DNA of 64,000 nt, from the NCBI RefSeq assembly GCF_001303895.1, contig NZ_LJSD01000037.1:1-64000 (forward strand), written 5' to 3'. This DNA comes from Mesorhizobium sp. 1M-11 (lineage in GTDB: Bacteria > Pseudomonadota > Alphaproteobacteria > Rhizobiales > Rhizobiaceae). Made by a program: the position numbers and the translations under genes. Below, piece by piece: positions 12,297-22,936 of this stretch (its first letter is position 1; each line of letters opens with the position of its first letter). The notes below the pieces were generated by a model. It saw only the letters and a list, made by a program, of their open reading frames with translations. It was not told where the DNA came from and did no database searches.

Positions 12297-12836
12297 CTAC
12301 GCTCTTACCATCTCGGCCAGCTTGCGCACCGTGTTCCAGTTGCGCGAGGTTCCGATACCAAGCCGCTTGTGGCCGACAGCAGTGAGCAGGCGCGAATTGG
12401 GCCTCTCGCGCGAAAAGACGATCCAGATGTCGCCATTCACCAACGCGATCTTTTCGTCTGGTGCCGCATAAGGCTTCAACGTCTCGAGTGCAGCTTCCGG
12501 CACCGGCTGGCGCATGACACGCACAGCCACCTGATCCGCCGTCTCGGCGGACTCTTTCGGAAATGGGTTGCTTGCCGCAAATGCCGGCCAGGCGGCCGCA
12601 TCGCGAACAATGATGTCGACATGCCGACCAAAGGCGCTAGGAAATGCAGCCTCCAGCCGGCTCTCCAGTTCGCCTATCGGCACTTCCGGTGCGTCGAACA
12701 CCAGGTTGCCGCTGGCGGCGAGCGTGCGCGTATTGCTGAACCCCAGCCCCTCGGCCATGGCCTTGAGATCGGCCATCACGACGCGACGCTGGGGCGTCAG
12801 CACAATGGAATAGAGCAGCGCAATATAGGTCCGCAC
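12297..12836 (-). CDS. DUF1697 family protein
   Basis: 179-residue protein of the DUF1697 family, of unknown function. The pattern is RTYIALLYSI, MADLKAMAEGLGFSNTRTLAASGNLVFDAP and a C-terminal GTSRNWNTVRKLAEM. The family normally begins with TYIALLRGINVG, so I place the start at GTG 12834-12836. A GTG start with only a partial AAGGCAAGG site is uncertain; the ATG of MADLK at 12776 would lose conserved residues. The usual LRGINVGG stretch reads LYSIVLTPQ here, an odd divergence. It follows pyrG after 14 bases and is probably co-transcribed. Confidence 0.8.
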   Translation of the reverse strand: MRTYIALLYSIVLTPQRRVVMADLKAMAEGLGFSNTRTLAASGNLVFDAPEVPIGELESRLEAAFPSAFGRHVDIIVRDAAAWPAFAASNPFPKESAETADQVAVRVMRQPVPEAALETLKPYAAPDEKIALVNGDIWIVFSRERPNSRLLTAVGHKRLGIGTSRNWNTVRKLAEMVRA

Positions 12837-12850
12837 CGCCCTGCCTTGCC

Positions 12851-14491
<1,641 letters not shown>

Positions 14492-14519
14492 TTAGCGCGG
14501 CCTGATCGATTCCGCCAGT

Positions 14520-14546
14520 GGAAAAACCGCCGCGCGTGGTTTTTCC
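14520..14546 (-). promoter_or_regulatory. Hairpin in the pyrG leader
   Basis: GGAAAAACC (14520-14528) and GGTTTTTCC (14538-14546) are perfect 9-base arms around a GC-rich 9-base loop, 41 bases upstream of the pyrG start. The T-run lies inside the stem. It could be a weak terminator for the gene upstream or an attenuator-like element of pyrG. Confidence 0.4.
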
Positions 14547-14580
14547 CGGAAGTACTAACAAGGCCGGTCATGGCCAAAAC

Positions 14581-14608
14581 AAAAGGGCCGGCTGGAGCCG
14601 GCCCTTTT
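14581..14608. terminator. Rho-independent terminator after the L,D-transpeptidase gene
   Basis: Perfect 13-base stem, AAAAGGGCCGGCT (14581-14593) and AGCCGGCCCTTTT (14596-14608), with a 2-base gap that in practice gives a slightly larger loop. It has A/T runs on both sides and lies 19 bases after the transpeptidase stop. Confidence 0.88.
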
Positions 14609-14627
14609 GCCAATTGTTCGTATCACG

Positions 14628-15752
14628 TTACAGGACGACGACCTTGGTGCCCATCTTGACGCGATTGTACAGCTCGATGACGTGATCGTTGATCATGCGG
14701 AAGCAGCCGTTGGACGAGCTGGTGCCGATCGTCTGCGGAGCAATGGTGCCATGGATGCGCAGGTGCGTGTCCTTCTTGCCGTCATAAAGGTAGATTGCGC
14801 GCGCGCCGAGCGGGTTCTGGCCACCACCAGGCATGCCGTCCTTGTACTGACCGTACTTCTTCGGCTCGCGCTCCTGCATGTCCTTGGTCGGAATCCACCG
14901 CGGCCATTCCTGCTTGTCGCCGACAGTGGTGTCACCCTTGTACTGCAGACCTTCCTTGCCGACCGCGATTGCATAACGGCGGGCAGTGGACCAAGATTCG
15001 ACCAGATAGAGACGGCGTTCCGCCGTATTGATGACGATGGTGCCAGGCTCATAGCCGGAGAACGTCACTTCCTGCGGCTCGTATTCGGGCTTCACCTTGA
15101 ACGGCTTCTTGGCCGACTTCTTGTCCATGACAGCGTCCAGCGCACGCGTCTGCGGGAGCATGGCCATCGAGGATGAACCGGAGTTGCCGCCGAAAAGTCC
15201 CGCGAACAGGCCAGTATTGGTCCGCGGACGGACTTCACCGGCACGTGGCTCGCTGCGCAACTCACCATTGTTGCCGTTCGCAACAACATCCACGGCCTCG
15301 GCCGGGAGCGGCTCTTCAACAACTGCGGGAACAGGCTCGACCGGCTTGGCCAGCTCAAGCTTAGCCAGTTTCTTGGCCTGCTTGGCATCTTCAGCGGGCT
15401 CCGCCGACTGGATGACCGGCTTCTGGCCCTTCTTGGCCAGAAATTCCTCGCGAGCAGCCTCAGCCTTGGCCCTCGCTGCTTCGCGCATCGCCATCTTGCG
15501 TGCTTCGATCGCCTTTTCCTTGGCGAGTTCGCGCTCGATCTTGACCTGCTTTTCCAACTCCTGGATGCGAGCGAGGTCGGCCTCGGTCGGTTTCTTTTTC
15601 TTCTTGAGCTGTTTCAGCTCGACAGCCGCGCTCTTTGTCTTGGCGGTGTCGGCTTTGGTTGCCTTGGGGTTGGCGGGTGCCGCCGCATAGGCAGGCGCAC
15701 CGATGGTGAGCGCGGCACAAAGGCCGGCGAGAATGAAACTGCGAAGCCGCAT
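14628..15752 (-). CDS. L,D-transpeptidase (YkuD domain) with a long charged stalk
   Basis: Periplasmic cell-wall enzyme of 374 residues that would cross-link peptidoglycan or attach proteins to it. A signal peptide (MRLRSFILAGLCAALTIG, cleaved near AYAAA) is followed by about 90 residues very rich in Lys, Ala and Glu, predicted coiled coil, then a Pro/Glu linker. The YkuD domain fills about 235-374, with TIVINTAERRLYLV, the catalytic histidine in RIHGTIAP and the nucleophile motif SSSNGCFRM. The start at 15752 is set by the signal peptide. It is monocistronic, with a strong terminator behind it. Confidence 0.93.
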   Translation of the reverse strand: MRLRSFILAGLCAALTIGAPAYAAAPANPKATKADTAKTKSAAVELKQLKKKKKPTEADLARIQELEKQVKIERELAKEKAIEARKMAMREAARAKAEAAREEFLAKKGQKPVIQSAEPAEDAKQAKKLAKLELAKPVEPVPAVVEEPLPAEAVDVVANGNNGELRSEPRAGEVRPRTNTGLFAGLFGGNSGSSSMAMLPQTRALDAVMDKKSAKKPFKVKPEYEPQEVTFSGYEPGTIVINTAERRLYLVESWSTARRYAIAVGKEGLQYKGDTTVGDKQEWPRWIPTKDMQEREPKKYGQYKDGMPGGGQNPLGARAIYLYDGKKDTHLRIHGTIAPQTIGTSSSNGCFRMINDHVIELYNRVKMGTKVVVL

Positions 15753-16043
15753 GGCGAAGTTCCGTCCAGAAGAATCGTGTTGCCCACGGCAACAGCCGGC
15801 GCCCTCAAGGCGCCCCAATTGCCGCAATTTCGCTATAATCGAATAGGCTGCGGCGGCTCAAGCGCCTTTGCCATGGTGCAAGATCGAATCTTCGTGATGG
15901 CACCGCATTTGCAGCAACTGTGTTCCAGGAACAACAGGTAATAATGTTACTGTGCCATTGGGGGCTGTTACTTGCTTGGCGATTGCGCCCAAACGGGACA
16001 ATCGTTGAAACCGTGCCCGCCAAGGCGATTATGGAGGATCTTC

Positions 16044-16703
16044 ATGTCCACAATTGCCGATGTCATGGCCGAACTCGCTGCTCTGGAAAACCCGAAAATG
16101 CGGGCAGCCAATGAGGAGCGCGGCGACGATCACGGCGTCAACCTGTCTGCCTTGCGCGGGATCGCCAAGCGGCTGAAGGTCCAGAACGAGCTGGCAAAAG
16201 AGCTTTGGGCTACAGGCAATACGGCTGCGCAACTATTGGCAACATTGATTGCGAGGCCAAAAGCCTTCTCTGCCAAAGAACTCGACTCGATGATCCGCCA
16301 CATTCACGCGCCAAAGCTTCTGGACTGGTTCGTTGTCAATCTCGTCAAGCCCGGTAAGCATGCGGAAGAGCTGCGGCTGAGCTGGAAAGACGATACGGAT
16401 CTGGTCGGGCGGGCTGGCTGGAGTCTGACGACCGACCGCGTGATCAAAAATGACGATGGATTGAACATCGTCGGCCTGCTCGACCAGATCGAGCAGGAGA
16501 TGAAGGACGCGCCCGGACCCAAGCAGTGGTCGATGAATCATTGCCTTGCCGAAATTGGCATCCGTCAGCCTAGGCATCGTGTCCGCGCCATCGGTATCGG
16601 CGAGAAGCTCAAGGTTTTGATCGACTATCCTGCCTCGCCCGGCTGCACGCCCCCATACGCCCCCATCTGGATTGCCGAGATGGTGCGGCGCCATGAGGGC
16701 TGA
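16044..16703 (+). CDS. DNA alkylation repair protein, AlkD/HEAT-repeat type
   Basis: 219-residue protein of the COG4912 family, whose characterised members (AlkC/AlkD) remove bulky alkylated bases from DNA with a HEAT-like repeat scaffold. Features seen are NLSALRGIAKRLK, ELAKELWATGNTAAQLLATLIARP, LLDWFVVNLV, LRLSWKDDTDLVGRAGWSLT and the C-terminal CTPPYAPIWI. The ATG at 16044 has an excellent GGAGG site. A longer frame from 15972 lacks family match. Whether this variant is an active glycosylase is not visible. It may belong with plsY downstream (135-base gap), and one sampled 60-base line (16441-16500) is only 30/60 G+C. Confidence 0.85.
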   Translation: MSTIADVMAELAALENPKMRAANEERGDDHGVNLSALRGIAKRLKVQNELAKELWATGNTAAQLLATLIARPKAFSAKELDSMIRHIHAPKLLDWFVVNLVKPGKHAEELRLSWKDDTDLVGRAGWSLTTDRVIKNDDGLNIVGLLDQIEQEMKDAPGPKQWSMNHCLAEIGIRQPRHRVRAIGIGEKLKVLIDYPASPGCTPPYAPIWIAEMVRRHEG

Positions 16704-16838
16704 CTTAGCCGAGTTTCCCTTGTTTGCTGGCGACTTTGCGTCAAGCGCAATCACTTTGTGAGTTAGGCATTTGACTTGATGCTGGCGGAAGGACCGTCTA
16801 GTCAACGCATCATGACGGTATCCTCGATCGGAGGTTCC

Positions 16839-17516
16839 ATGGCATTTTGGTTGGGAAATGCCATTGGATTGGTTATCGCTTATCTCCTTGGTTCCATCCC
16901 CACAGGATACCTGGCGGGTCAACTGCTTCGGGGTCTCGATATCCGGGAGCATGGCTCCAAATCCACCGGGGCAACCAACGTGCTGCGAACTCTGGGCAAA
17001 TGGCCAGCGTTGGTGGTTCTTCTCATAGATGTGTTGAAGGGTGTGGCTGCAATCGTCTTTGCCCGCTGGTTTTACGCCTGGCTCCTTCCGCAAGCGCCCT
17101 TCCCGTCATCGACAGCAATTGATGTCCACGCCTTGTTGCCATGGGCTGTGTGCTTATCGGGACTGGCGGTGCTGTTGGGGCATGGACGTTCGATCTGGTT
17201 GAACTTTACAGGTGGGAAATCCGCCGCCACGGGACTTGGTGTCTTGTTGGCGATATCTCTGCCCGTGGGTCTAGGCGCCTTGGCTGTTTGGAGCGTCGTT
17301 CTGGCTATTTTTCGGATCGTTTCCCTCAGCTCGATATTGGCCGCATTGACTGCAGTCGTACTCGTCTTCTGTTTCGAGCTACCGCTGCCCTACCGATTGC
17401 TGGTGATCGCGGGGGGCATGTACGTGATTGTGCGTCATCGCGCCAATATCCTCCGGCTTTTTTCCGGGTCGGAACCGCGGCTGGGGCAGAGTGGCTCGGG
17501 ACCGAAAGCGGCCTAG
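16839..17516 (+). CDS. plsY: Glycerol-3-phosphate acyltransferase PlsY, cyanobacterial-looking form
   Basis: Integral-membrane enzyme that acylates glycerol-3-phosphate from acyl-phosphate to start phospholipid synthesis; 225 residues with about five membrane segments. The three family motifs are seen: YLLGSIPTGYLAG, REHGSKSTGATNVLRTLGK with DVLKG, and GHGRSIWLNFTGGKSAATGLG. The REHGS-STGATNVLRTLGKWPA wording is what I remember from cyanobacterial PlsY; alphaproteobacterial ones read closer to IGSGNIGATNVLRTG. Sampled lines are 32/60 and 30/60 G+C, below neighbours (43/60 in gltX). The ATG at 16839 has GGAGG at 16830-16834. It may be a second, acquired plsY. Confidence 0.88.
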   Translation: MAFWLGNAIGLVIAYLLGSIPTGYLAGQLLRGLDIREHGSKSTGATNVLRTLGKWPALVVLLIDVLKGVAAIVFARWFYAWLLPQAPFPSSTAIDVHALLPWAVCLSGLAVLLGHGRSIWLNFTGGKSAATGLGVLLAISLPVGLGALAVWSVVLAIFRIVSLSSILAALTAVVLVFCFELPLPYRLLVIAGGMYVIVRHRANILRLFSGSEPRLGQSGSGPKAA

Positions 17517-17543
17517 TAGATTTGTAAAAGTGGCTCTCATTAT

Positions 17544-17560
17544 GACGGGGCAGGCCCGTC
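17544..17560. terminator. Hairpin between convergent plsY and DUF1905 genes
   Basis: GACGGG (17544-17549) and CCCGTC (17555-17560) pair around a 5-base loop in the 63-base gap between the two stops. No clear T-run; weak support. Confidence 0.35.
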
Positions 17561-17579
17561 CGCTGCCATTGGCAATTCT

Positions 17580-17858
17580 TTACTTCAAGCGCTCGGTGAG
17601 GGTGATCGAAACCCGGTCGCCGGCGCGCTTGCCGATCATCTTCAGCAGATCTGCCTTGAGTGGCAGTTTGTGATTGCCATCGCCAAGCGCCATGAAGGAA
17701 CTCTGGAACGCGACACCGTCAACGGCTGCACGAACCTTCACCAGCCCTCTCGTTCCAAAGAATTCGGCCGAATATGGCCAGATGACGTAGGTCCAGCCGC
17801 CCGCAGCCGGGCTTTTCAATATCTGCGCGTCAAAGGATGCGTCGAGAAATTCTGCCAT
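17580..17858 (-). CDS. DUF1905 family protein
   Basis: 92-residue cytoplasmic protein of the DUF1905 family, a small beta-barrel domain of unknown function, sometimes fused to YdeI-like domains. The pattern [39 protein letters not shown] and [37 protein letters not shown] covers nearly the whole protein. The start at 17858 (MAEFLDASF) has GGAG upstream and removes an unsupported 16-residue extension. It stands alone, convergent with plsY. Confidence 0.85.
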   Translation of the reverse strand: MAEFLDASFDAQILKSPAAGGWTYVIWPYSAEFFGTRGLVKVRAAVDGVAFQSSFMALGDGNHKLPLKADLLKMIGKRAGDRVSITLTERLK

Positions 17859-17964
17859 CTTTCGTCTCCTGAATGATCTCATCAAGGACGCAGCATGGAC
17901 AGTCATTCCGACACGGTGGACAGATTTTCCGGTAACGAATTGCGCGGAGGCCTGCCGCCTCGAC

Positions 17965-18348
17965 TTAATTGGCCGGTTCGGTTTCGCCGCCGTTTTCGGC
18001 CCAATCCTTGAAGCCGCCGAGGTTATAGACCTTCTGGTAGCCCATATCCTTGAGCAGCTTGCCGCTCAACGCCGAGCGGCCACCGGAGGCGCAATAGAGG
18101 ATGACCGGGCGATCTTTACGCAGCTCGGCATTGTGGTAGGGCGTGTCCGCATCTGCGCGGAATTCCAGCATGCCGCGGGAGATGTTGATGGCGCCCTTCA
18201 CCTTGCCGCTGGCCTGAACTTCGGGAGCGTCGCGTACGTCGACGACCAGGGCATTTTCGCCGGCAATCAATTTTCGGGCTTCATCCGCCGTGATCTTCGG
18301 CACCACCGCATTCGCGGCCGCCATCATGTCTTTGACGTTGCTCGGCAT
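17965..18348 (-). CDS. Rhodanese-like domain protein
   Basis: Single-domain rhodanese of 127 residues, a possible sulfurtransferase. It has [48 protein letters not shown] and the active loop [20 protein letters not shown] with the catalytic cysteine. [12 protein letters not shown] closes the domain. There is no signal peptide, so it should be cytoplasmic. The ATG at 18348 follows a GGAGACAGAG ribosome site. The substrate is not predictable. It lies downstream of secG, separated by a strong terminator. Confidence 0.9.
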   Translation of the reverse strand: MPSNVKDMMAAANAVVPKITADEARKLIAGENALVVDVRDAPEVQASGKVKGAINISRGMLEFRADADTPYHNAELRKDRPVILYCASGGRSALSGKLLKDMGYQKVYNLGGFKDWAENGGETEPAN

Positions 18349-18457
18349 CTCTGTCTCCTTCCGTCTCCCTGATCTCAGGAAAGCCTAATGAACCCCGGAG
18401 GCCGCGGATAGATGCTCGAAAGGCTTACGCCTCGTGGACAGTCGCTACCAAATAAAA

Positions 18458-18487
18458 CGCCCGCCAGACCGGTGTGTCTGGCGGGCG
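18458..18487 (-). terminator. Rho-independent terminator of secG
   Basis: CGCCCGCCAGAC (18458-18469) and GTCTGGCGGGCG (18476-18487) form a perfect 12-base stem with a 6-base loop. Read on the minus strand it is followed by TTTTATTTGG. It lies 30 bases after the secG stop. Confidence 0.88.
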
Positions 18488-18517
18488 CTCGTGAGTAGGA
18501 GTTACGAGGCGGAGAGC

Positions 18518-18997
18518 CTACTGGTTTGGAACCTGCGGCTGGGCAGGTTGCTGCGTTGCCGGAGCCGTCGTGCCGTTGGCCGCAGGAGCAGCGGTGCCGT
18601 TGGCGGGTGCCGCAGGCTGCGTCGATTGCGGCTTGGTCGCAGCATCACCCGAAGGCGGGGTCTGGTTGCCAGCCGGAGCAGCCGGCGTCACATTGCCTGG
18701 AAGCTGGTCGAGCACACCCTTGCCGCCGGTCTGCGACTGCGAAGCTGGTGCGCGATCAAGGAAATCCGTTGCGCCCGGGCTATAGCGGGCAACGATCGAC
18801 AGGATCAGCGAAGTAGCGAAAAACGCCGCCGCCAGGATCGCGGTTGCACGGGTCAACGCATTGGCGGCACCACGTGCGGTCATGAATCCGGAACCGCCGC
18901 CGATGCCGAGGCCGCCACCTTCCGAGCGTTGCAGAAGCACCACGCCGACAAGCGCGAGCACGATCATGAGATGGATGACGATCAGGACGGTTTGCAT
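18518..18997 (-). CDS. secG: Preprotein translocase subunit SecG
   Basis: Small inner-membrane subunit of SecYEG. Two membrane segments are seen (about 3-23 and 52-72) with the family motif LVGVVLLQRSEGGGLGIGGGSGFMTARGAANALTRATAILAAAFF. The C-terminal half, about 80 residues, is low-complexity Ala/Pro/Gln/Thr (TPPSGDAATKPQSTQPAAPANGTA), as in other rhizobial SecG proteins, and should lie in the periplasm. It follows tpiA at 141 bases on the same strand. In relatives pyrG comes directly after secG; here five genes intervene. Confidence 0.95.
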   Translation of the reverse strand: MQTVLIVIHLMIVLALVGVVLLQRSEGGGLGIGGGSGFMTARGAANALTRATAILAAAFFATSLILSIVARYSPGATDFLDRAPASQSQTGGKGVLDQLPGNVTPAAPAGNQTPPSGDAATKPQSTQPAAPANGTAAPAANGTTAPATQQPAQPQVPNQ

Positions 18998-19138
18998 TGT
19001 CTACCTTGGCAAAACTGGCGCGGACACCAGTGGCGACCGGTGAACAGGTGGCGGCTCATACAATGCTTTCGTGGCATTTCCAAGCCCGGCACCCGAATAT
19101 GGGGAGCGGGGTTGTCATTGCAACCGCCGCCCCTGCCC

Positions 19139-19906
19139 TCAAAGGCTGAGATAGGCCTCGGCGATGCTGAGAAAATCGGTCGCCTTCAAGCTGGCGCCAC
19201 CGACCAGCGCGCCGTCGACATTGGCGACACCCAACAACTCGACTGCATTGGATGGCTTGACCGAACCGCCATATAGAATGCGGACCTTGCCCGCTTCTGC
19301 AGCCCCGAGTTTTTCGGCGAGTTTGGCGCGGATATGCGCATGTGCTTGCGCCACATCGGCGGTGGTCGGCGTCAAACCGGTGCCGATCGCCCAGACCGGC
19401 TCATAGGCCAGGACCGTGCTGACGGCTGTCGCATTTGCGGGCACCGAACCGGCGATCTGGCGCGACAGAACGTCGAGCGTAGCGCCCTGCTCACGCTGTT
19501 CCCGGGTCTCGCCGATGCAGATGATGGCGACGATCCCGGCGCGCCAGGCGGCTTGCGCCTTGGCATGGACAGCCGCATCGTCCTCGCCATGGTCGGTGCG
19601 ACGCTCGGAATGACCGACGATGACGTGGCTGGCGCCGGCGTCCTTCAGCATCTCCGCCGAGATGTCACCAGTGTGCGCGCCACTCTCCTTGGCGTGACAG
19701 TCCTCGCCGCCAGCCTTGACTGGCGTGCCCGCGAGCACTTCTGCGGCGCGCGACAGCAGGGTCGCCGGGACACAGACTAGCGCATCCGCTTTCGCGTTGA
19801 GGGCGCCCATGAAGCCATGGCCGATTGAACGCAGTTCGCCAAGCGAAGCGCCGGTTCCGTTCATCTTCCAGTTGCCTGCCACGAGGGGACGTATGTCTGG
19901 CGTCAT
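19139..19906 (-). CDS. tpiA: Triosephosphate isomerase
   Basis: Interconverts dihydroxyacetone phosphate and glyceraldehyde-3-phosphate; cytoplasmic TIM barrel of 255 residues. Catalytic residues seen are K14 in AGNWKMNG, the histidine in VIVGHSERR and the glutamate in [15 protein letters not shown]. The phosphate-binding loop reads [10 protein letters not shown] and GALVGGASL. The start at 19906 ([16 protein letters not shown]) has GGAG upstream and is preferred to an 18-residue longer frame. It is divergent from ppiD across 117 bases and leads the tpiA-secG pair. Confidence 0.97.
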   Translation of the reverse strand: MTPDIRPLVAGNWKMNGTGASLGELRSIGHGFMGALNAKADALVCVPATLLSRAAEVLAGTPVKAGGEDCHAKESGAHTGDISAEMLKDAGASHVIVGHSERRTDHGEDDAAVHAKAQAAWRAGIVAIICIGETREQREQGATLDVLSRQIAGSVPANATAVSTVLAYEPVWAIGTGLTPTTADVAQAHAHIRAKLAEKLGAAEAGKVRILYGGSVKPSNAVELLGVANVDGALVGGASLKATDFLSIAEAYLSL

Positions 19907-20023
19907 TCTGCGGTTCTCCGATCGTTCTGTCGGGCCTTCCCTATCAAAAACAGACCACAAAGCAATCGACAGTAGGCTTGAAGGACGCTATTGCGCTTGG
20001 CTTACTTCAATACGGACAACATC

Positions 20024-21919
20024 ATGCTCTCTACATTGCGAAGCGCGGCGGGAACCTGGGTCGCGAAAGCCCTGCTCTCCCTCTTGGTGGTCAGCTTCGC
20101 CGTTTGGGGTATCTCCAGCCGCGTGATGGGCACGATTGCCGGTCACCACAGTGTGCTGAATACAGGCGGCACGTCCGTTTCCGTCACCGAATACCGCCTC
20201 GCCTACGACCGCGAGCTCAACGTTATGTCACAGCAGTTCGGCCAGCGGCTGACGCGAGAGCAGGCCAAAGCGCTCGGCATCGACAACCGCGTGCTGGTTC
20301 AGCTGGTTTCAGGCGCCGTGCTGGACGAACAGGCCCGCAAGCTTGGCCTCGGCCTCTCCGAGAACCGCGTCGCCGAACTCACCCGCGAGGACCCCGCCTT
20401 CAAGGGCGGCGATGGCCAGTTCGATCGCCGTCTGTTCGACTATGTGCTGCGCCAGATCGGCATGCGGCCGGAAGACTATCTGAAGAACCGCGTCCAGGTA
20501 GCGACCCGCCAGCAGATCGTCGAGGCCGTATCCGACGGCATGAAAGCGCCGGATACTTTCCTCAAGGCCGTTGCACTCTATCGGGGCGAGGACCGCACCA
20601 TCGACTATCTGGTTCTGCCGAAATCCCTGGTCGAACCGATCTCGGCGCCGTCCGACGGTGATCTGAAGGCCTATTTCGAAGCCAACAAGAAGAAGTATGC
20701 CGCCCCCGAATACCGCAAGTTCTCCTATGTCCGTCTCGAGCCGGAGGACATCATGGATCTTTCCGCGGTGACCGAGCAGCAGATCAAGGACGACTACGAG
20801 AAGAACAAGGCCCGCTACACGACGCCTGAAACACGCACCATTGAACAGCTTGTCTTCAAGTCGCCGGAAGCGGCAACGGCCGCGTTCGATTCGCTGCGGA
20901 GCGGCGCGACCTTCGACAAGCTGGTGACAGCGGAAGGCAAGACCCAGGCCGATACGCTGCTTGGCACGCTGGCCAAGGACAAGATCGCCGATAAGGCCGT
21001 CGCGGACGCCGCCTTCGCTCTCCAGGCCAATGAGGTGAGCCCGGTCGTCAAGGGTGCCTTCGGCCCCCTGCTGCTTCGCGTCACCGAGATCAAGCCTGAG
21101 GTGGTGAAACCGATCGCTGAGGTGTCCGATCAGATCCGCAAGGAACTGGCTGTCAATGAAGCGAGCCGCATCCTGCTCGACACGCATGATTCTTATGAAG
21201 ACGCCCGCGCTGGTGGCTCCACCATGCAGGAGGCTGCCGAAAAGCTGAAACTGAAGATGGTTCCCATCGAGGCCATCGACCGTACCGGCCAGAAGCCGGA
21301 CGGCACCGTCGTCACCGGCCTGCCGGAATCGGTGTCGCTCATCCGCGCCGTCTTCGATGCCGAGCAGGGTATTGAGAACGAGGGGCTGACCACCGCCGAC
21401 AATGGCTATGTCTTCTATGAGCTGAACGGCGTCACCCCTGCTCGTGACCGCACGCTGGACGAAGTGCGCCAGAAGGTGGTTGCCGACTGGACCGAGGCCG
21501 AGGCCGAGAAGCGGCTTGCCGCCAAGGCCGAGGAGCTCGAGAAGAGTGTCAAGTCAGGTGCGACTCTCGACGCCGTCGCAGGCGAACTGAAGCTCGAAAA
21601 GCAGACCAAGCGCGGCCTGAAACGCGAGGCAGATGACGCCGATTTCGGCAAGGATGGCACGGCGGCTGTATTTGCCGTGGCGGAAGGTGGTTCCGGCATC
21701 GTCTCGGCCCCGACAGGTACGGCCAAGATCCTGTTCAAGGTCGCCGAAGTGTTCGAACCGGCCGGTGCCGATGCCTCGGCAGTTCCAGACGATGTGAAGA
21801 AGTCCTTCGCATCCGGCATGTCCGACGATCTGTTGGAGGAACTGGTCGCGCAGTTGCAGTCCCAGTTCAGCGTCAAGGTCGACCAGGTCGCGATCGAGCA
21901 GGCCCAGCAGATCCAATGA
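20024..21919 (+). CDS. ppiD: Peptidylprolyl isomerase, PpiD/SurA-like membrane-anchored periplasmic chaperone
   Basis: 631-residue chaperone anchored by one N-terminal membrane helix (about 12-32, [15 protein letters not shown]), with the rest in the periplasm. Residues 40-165 form a SurA_N-type domain ([41 protein letters not shown]). A parvulin-like PPIC region follows ([32 protein letters not shown]...[24 protein letters not shown]), then a second helical part. It helps outer-membrane proteins fold as they leave SecYEG. Its stop overlaps the trpD start (ATGA), a common but functionally unrelated rhizobial link. Confidence 0.92.
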   Translation: MLSTLRSAAGTWVAKALLSLLVVSFAVWGISSRVMGTIAGHHSVLNTGGTSVSVTEYRLAYDRELNVMSQQFGQRLTREQAKALGIDNRVLVQLVSGAVLDEQARKLGLGLSENRVAELTREDPAFKGGDGQFDRRLFDYVLRQIGMRPEDYLKNRVQVATRQQIVEAVSDGMKAPDTFLKAVALYRGEDRTIDYLVLPKSLVEPISAPSDGDLKAYFEANKKKYAAPEYRKFSYVRLEPEDIMDLSAVTEQQIKDDYEKNKARYTTPETRTIEQLVFKSPEAATAAFDSLRSGATFDKLVTAEGKTQADTLLGTLAKDKIADKAVADAAFALQANEVSPVVKGAFGPLLLRVTEIKPEVVKPIAEVSDQIRKELAVNEASRILLDTHDSYEDARAGGSTMQEAAEKLKLKMVPIEAIDRTGQKPDGTVVTGLPESVSLIRAVFDAEQGIENEGLTTADNGYVFYELNGVTPARDRTLDEVRQKVVADWTEAEAEKRLAAKAEELEKSVKSGATLDAVAGELKLEKQTKRGLKREADDADFGKDGTAAVFAVAEGGSGIVSAPTGTAKILFKVAEVFEPAGADASAVPDDVKKSFASGMSDDLLEELVAQLQSQFSVKVDQVAIEQAQQIQ

Positions 21920-22926
21920 GTGCGCTGAAGCCTCATATCGCCAAGGTCGCGGCCGGCAACACCCTCTCTTTCGACGAGGCGCGCGAGGCCTTCGACATCA
22001 TCATGTCGGGCGATGCCACACCTGGCCAGATCGGCGGTTTTCTGATGGCGCTGCGCGTGCGTGGCGAAGCCGTCAGCGAGATTTCCGGCGCGGTGGCGAC
22101 CATGCGCGACAAGATGCTGCGTGTCGAGGCACCGGCGGGCGCGGTCGATATCGTGGGCACCGGCGGCGACGGCTCGCATTCGCTCAACATTTCGACGGCA
22201 TCCGCTTTCGTCATTGCCGGCGCCGGCGTACCGGTGGCCAAGCACGGCAATCGCGGCCTGTCCTCGCAAACCGGTTCGGCCGACGTGCTGACCGGGCTCG
22301 GCATCAAGATCGACCTGACGCCTGAAGCAATCGGTGATTGCATTGCCAGGGCCGGTGTCGGCTTCATGTTCGCGCCATCGCATCATCCTGCCATGAAACA
22401 TGTCGGCCCGGTGCGCGGCGAACTCGGCACCCGCACGATCTTCAACCTGCTTGGGCCCCTCTCCAATCCGGCCGGCGTCGGCCGTCAAATGGTCGGCGTG
22501 TTCGCGCCGGAATGGATCGTTCCGGTGGCAGAAACGTTGAAGGCACTAGGTGCGGACCACGCCTGGGTGGCGCATGGCGACGGTTATGACGAGATCACCA
22601 CGACCGGAGAGACGGAAGTTGCTGAACTGGTCGGCGGCGCGATCCGCACCTTCAAGCTGACGCCGGAGATGGTCGGGCTGAAACGCCATAACAAACAGGA
22701 CCTGCGCGGTGGCGATGCAGCCTACAATGCCGAAGCCTTGCGCAAGCTGCTTTCCGGTGTGCCGGGGGCCTATCGTGATACGGTGCTGATGAATGCCGGC
22801 GCAGGCCTCGTGGTGGCTGGCAGGACCGCGACGCTGGAAGACGGCGTGAGACAAGCCGCAGCAGCGATCGACACAGGCAAAGCCTGGGCTGTGCTGGAAA
22901 CGCTGGTCAAGGTCTCCAACGAATAG
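21916..22926 (+). CDS. trpD: Anthranilate phosphoribosyltransferase
   Basis: Second step of tryptophan synthesis: joins anthranilate and PRPP. 336 residues, normal. The PRPP loop is [21 protein letters not shown], followed by [23 protein letters not shown] and [52 protein letters not shown] is also typical. It overlaps ppiD by four bases and precedes trpC by ten. The trpE/trpG partners are not in the window, which is normal for Rhizobiales where trpE(G) sits elsewhere. Confidence 0.97.
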   Translation: MSALKPHIAKVAAGNTLSFDEAREAFDIIMSGDATPGQIGGFLMALRVRGEAVSEISGAVATMRDKMLRVEAPAGAVDIVGTGGDGSHSLNISTASAFVIAGAGVPVAKHGNRGLSSQTGSADVLTGLGIKIDLTPEAIGDCIARAGVGFMFAPSHHPAMKHVGPVRGELGTRTIFNLLGPLSNPAGVGRQMVGVFAPEWIVPVAETLKALGADHAWVAHGDGYDEITTTGETEVAELVGGAIRTFKLTPEMVGLKRHNKQDLRGGDAAYNAEALRKLLSGVPGAYRDTVLMNAGAGLVVAGRTATLEDGVRQAAAAIDTGKAWAVLETLVKVSNE

Positions 22927-22936
22927 GGTCAGGACA

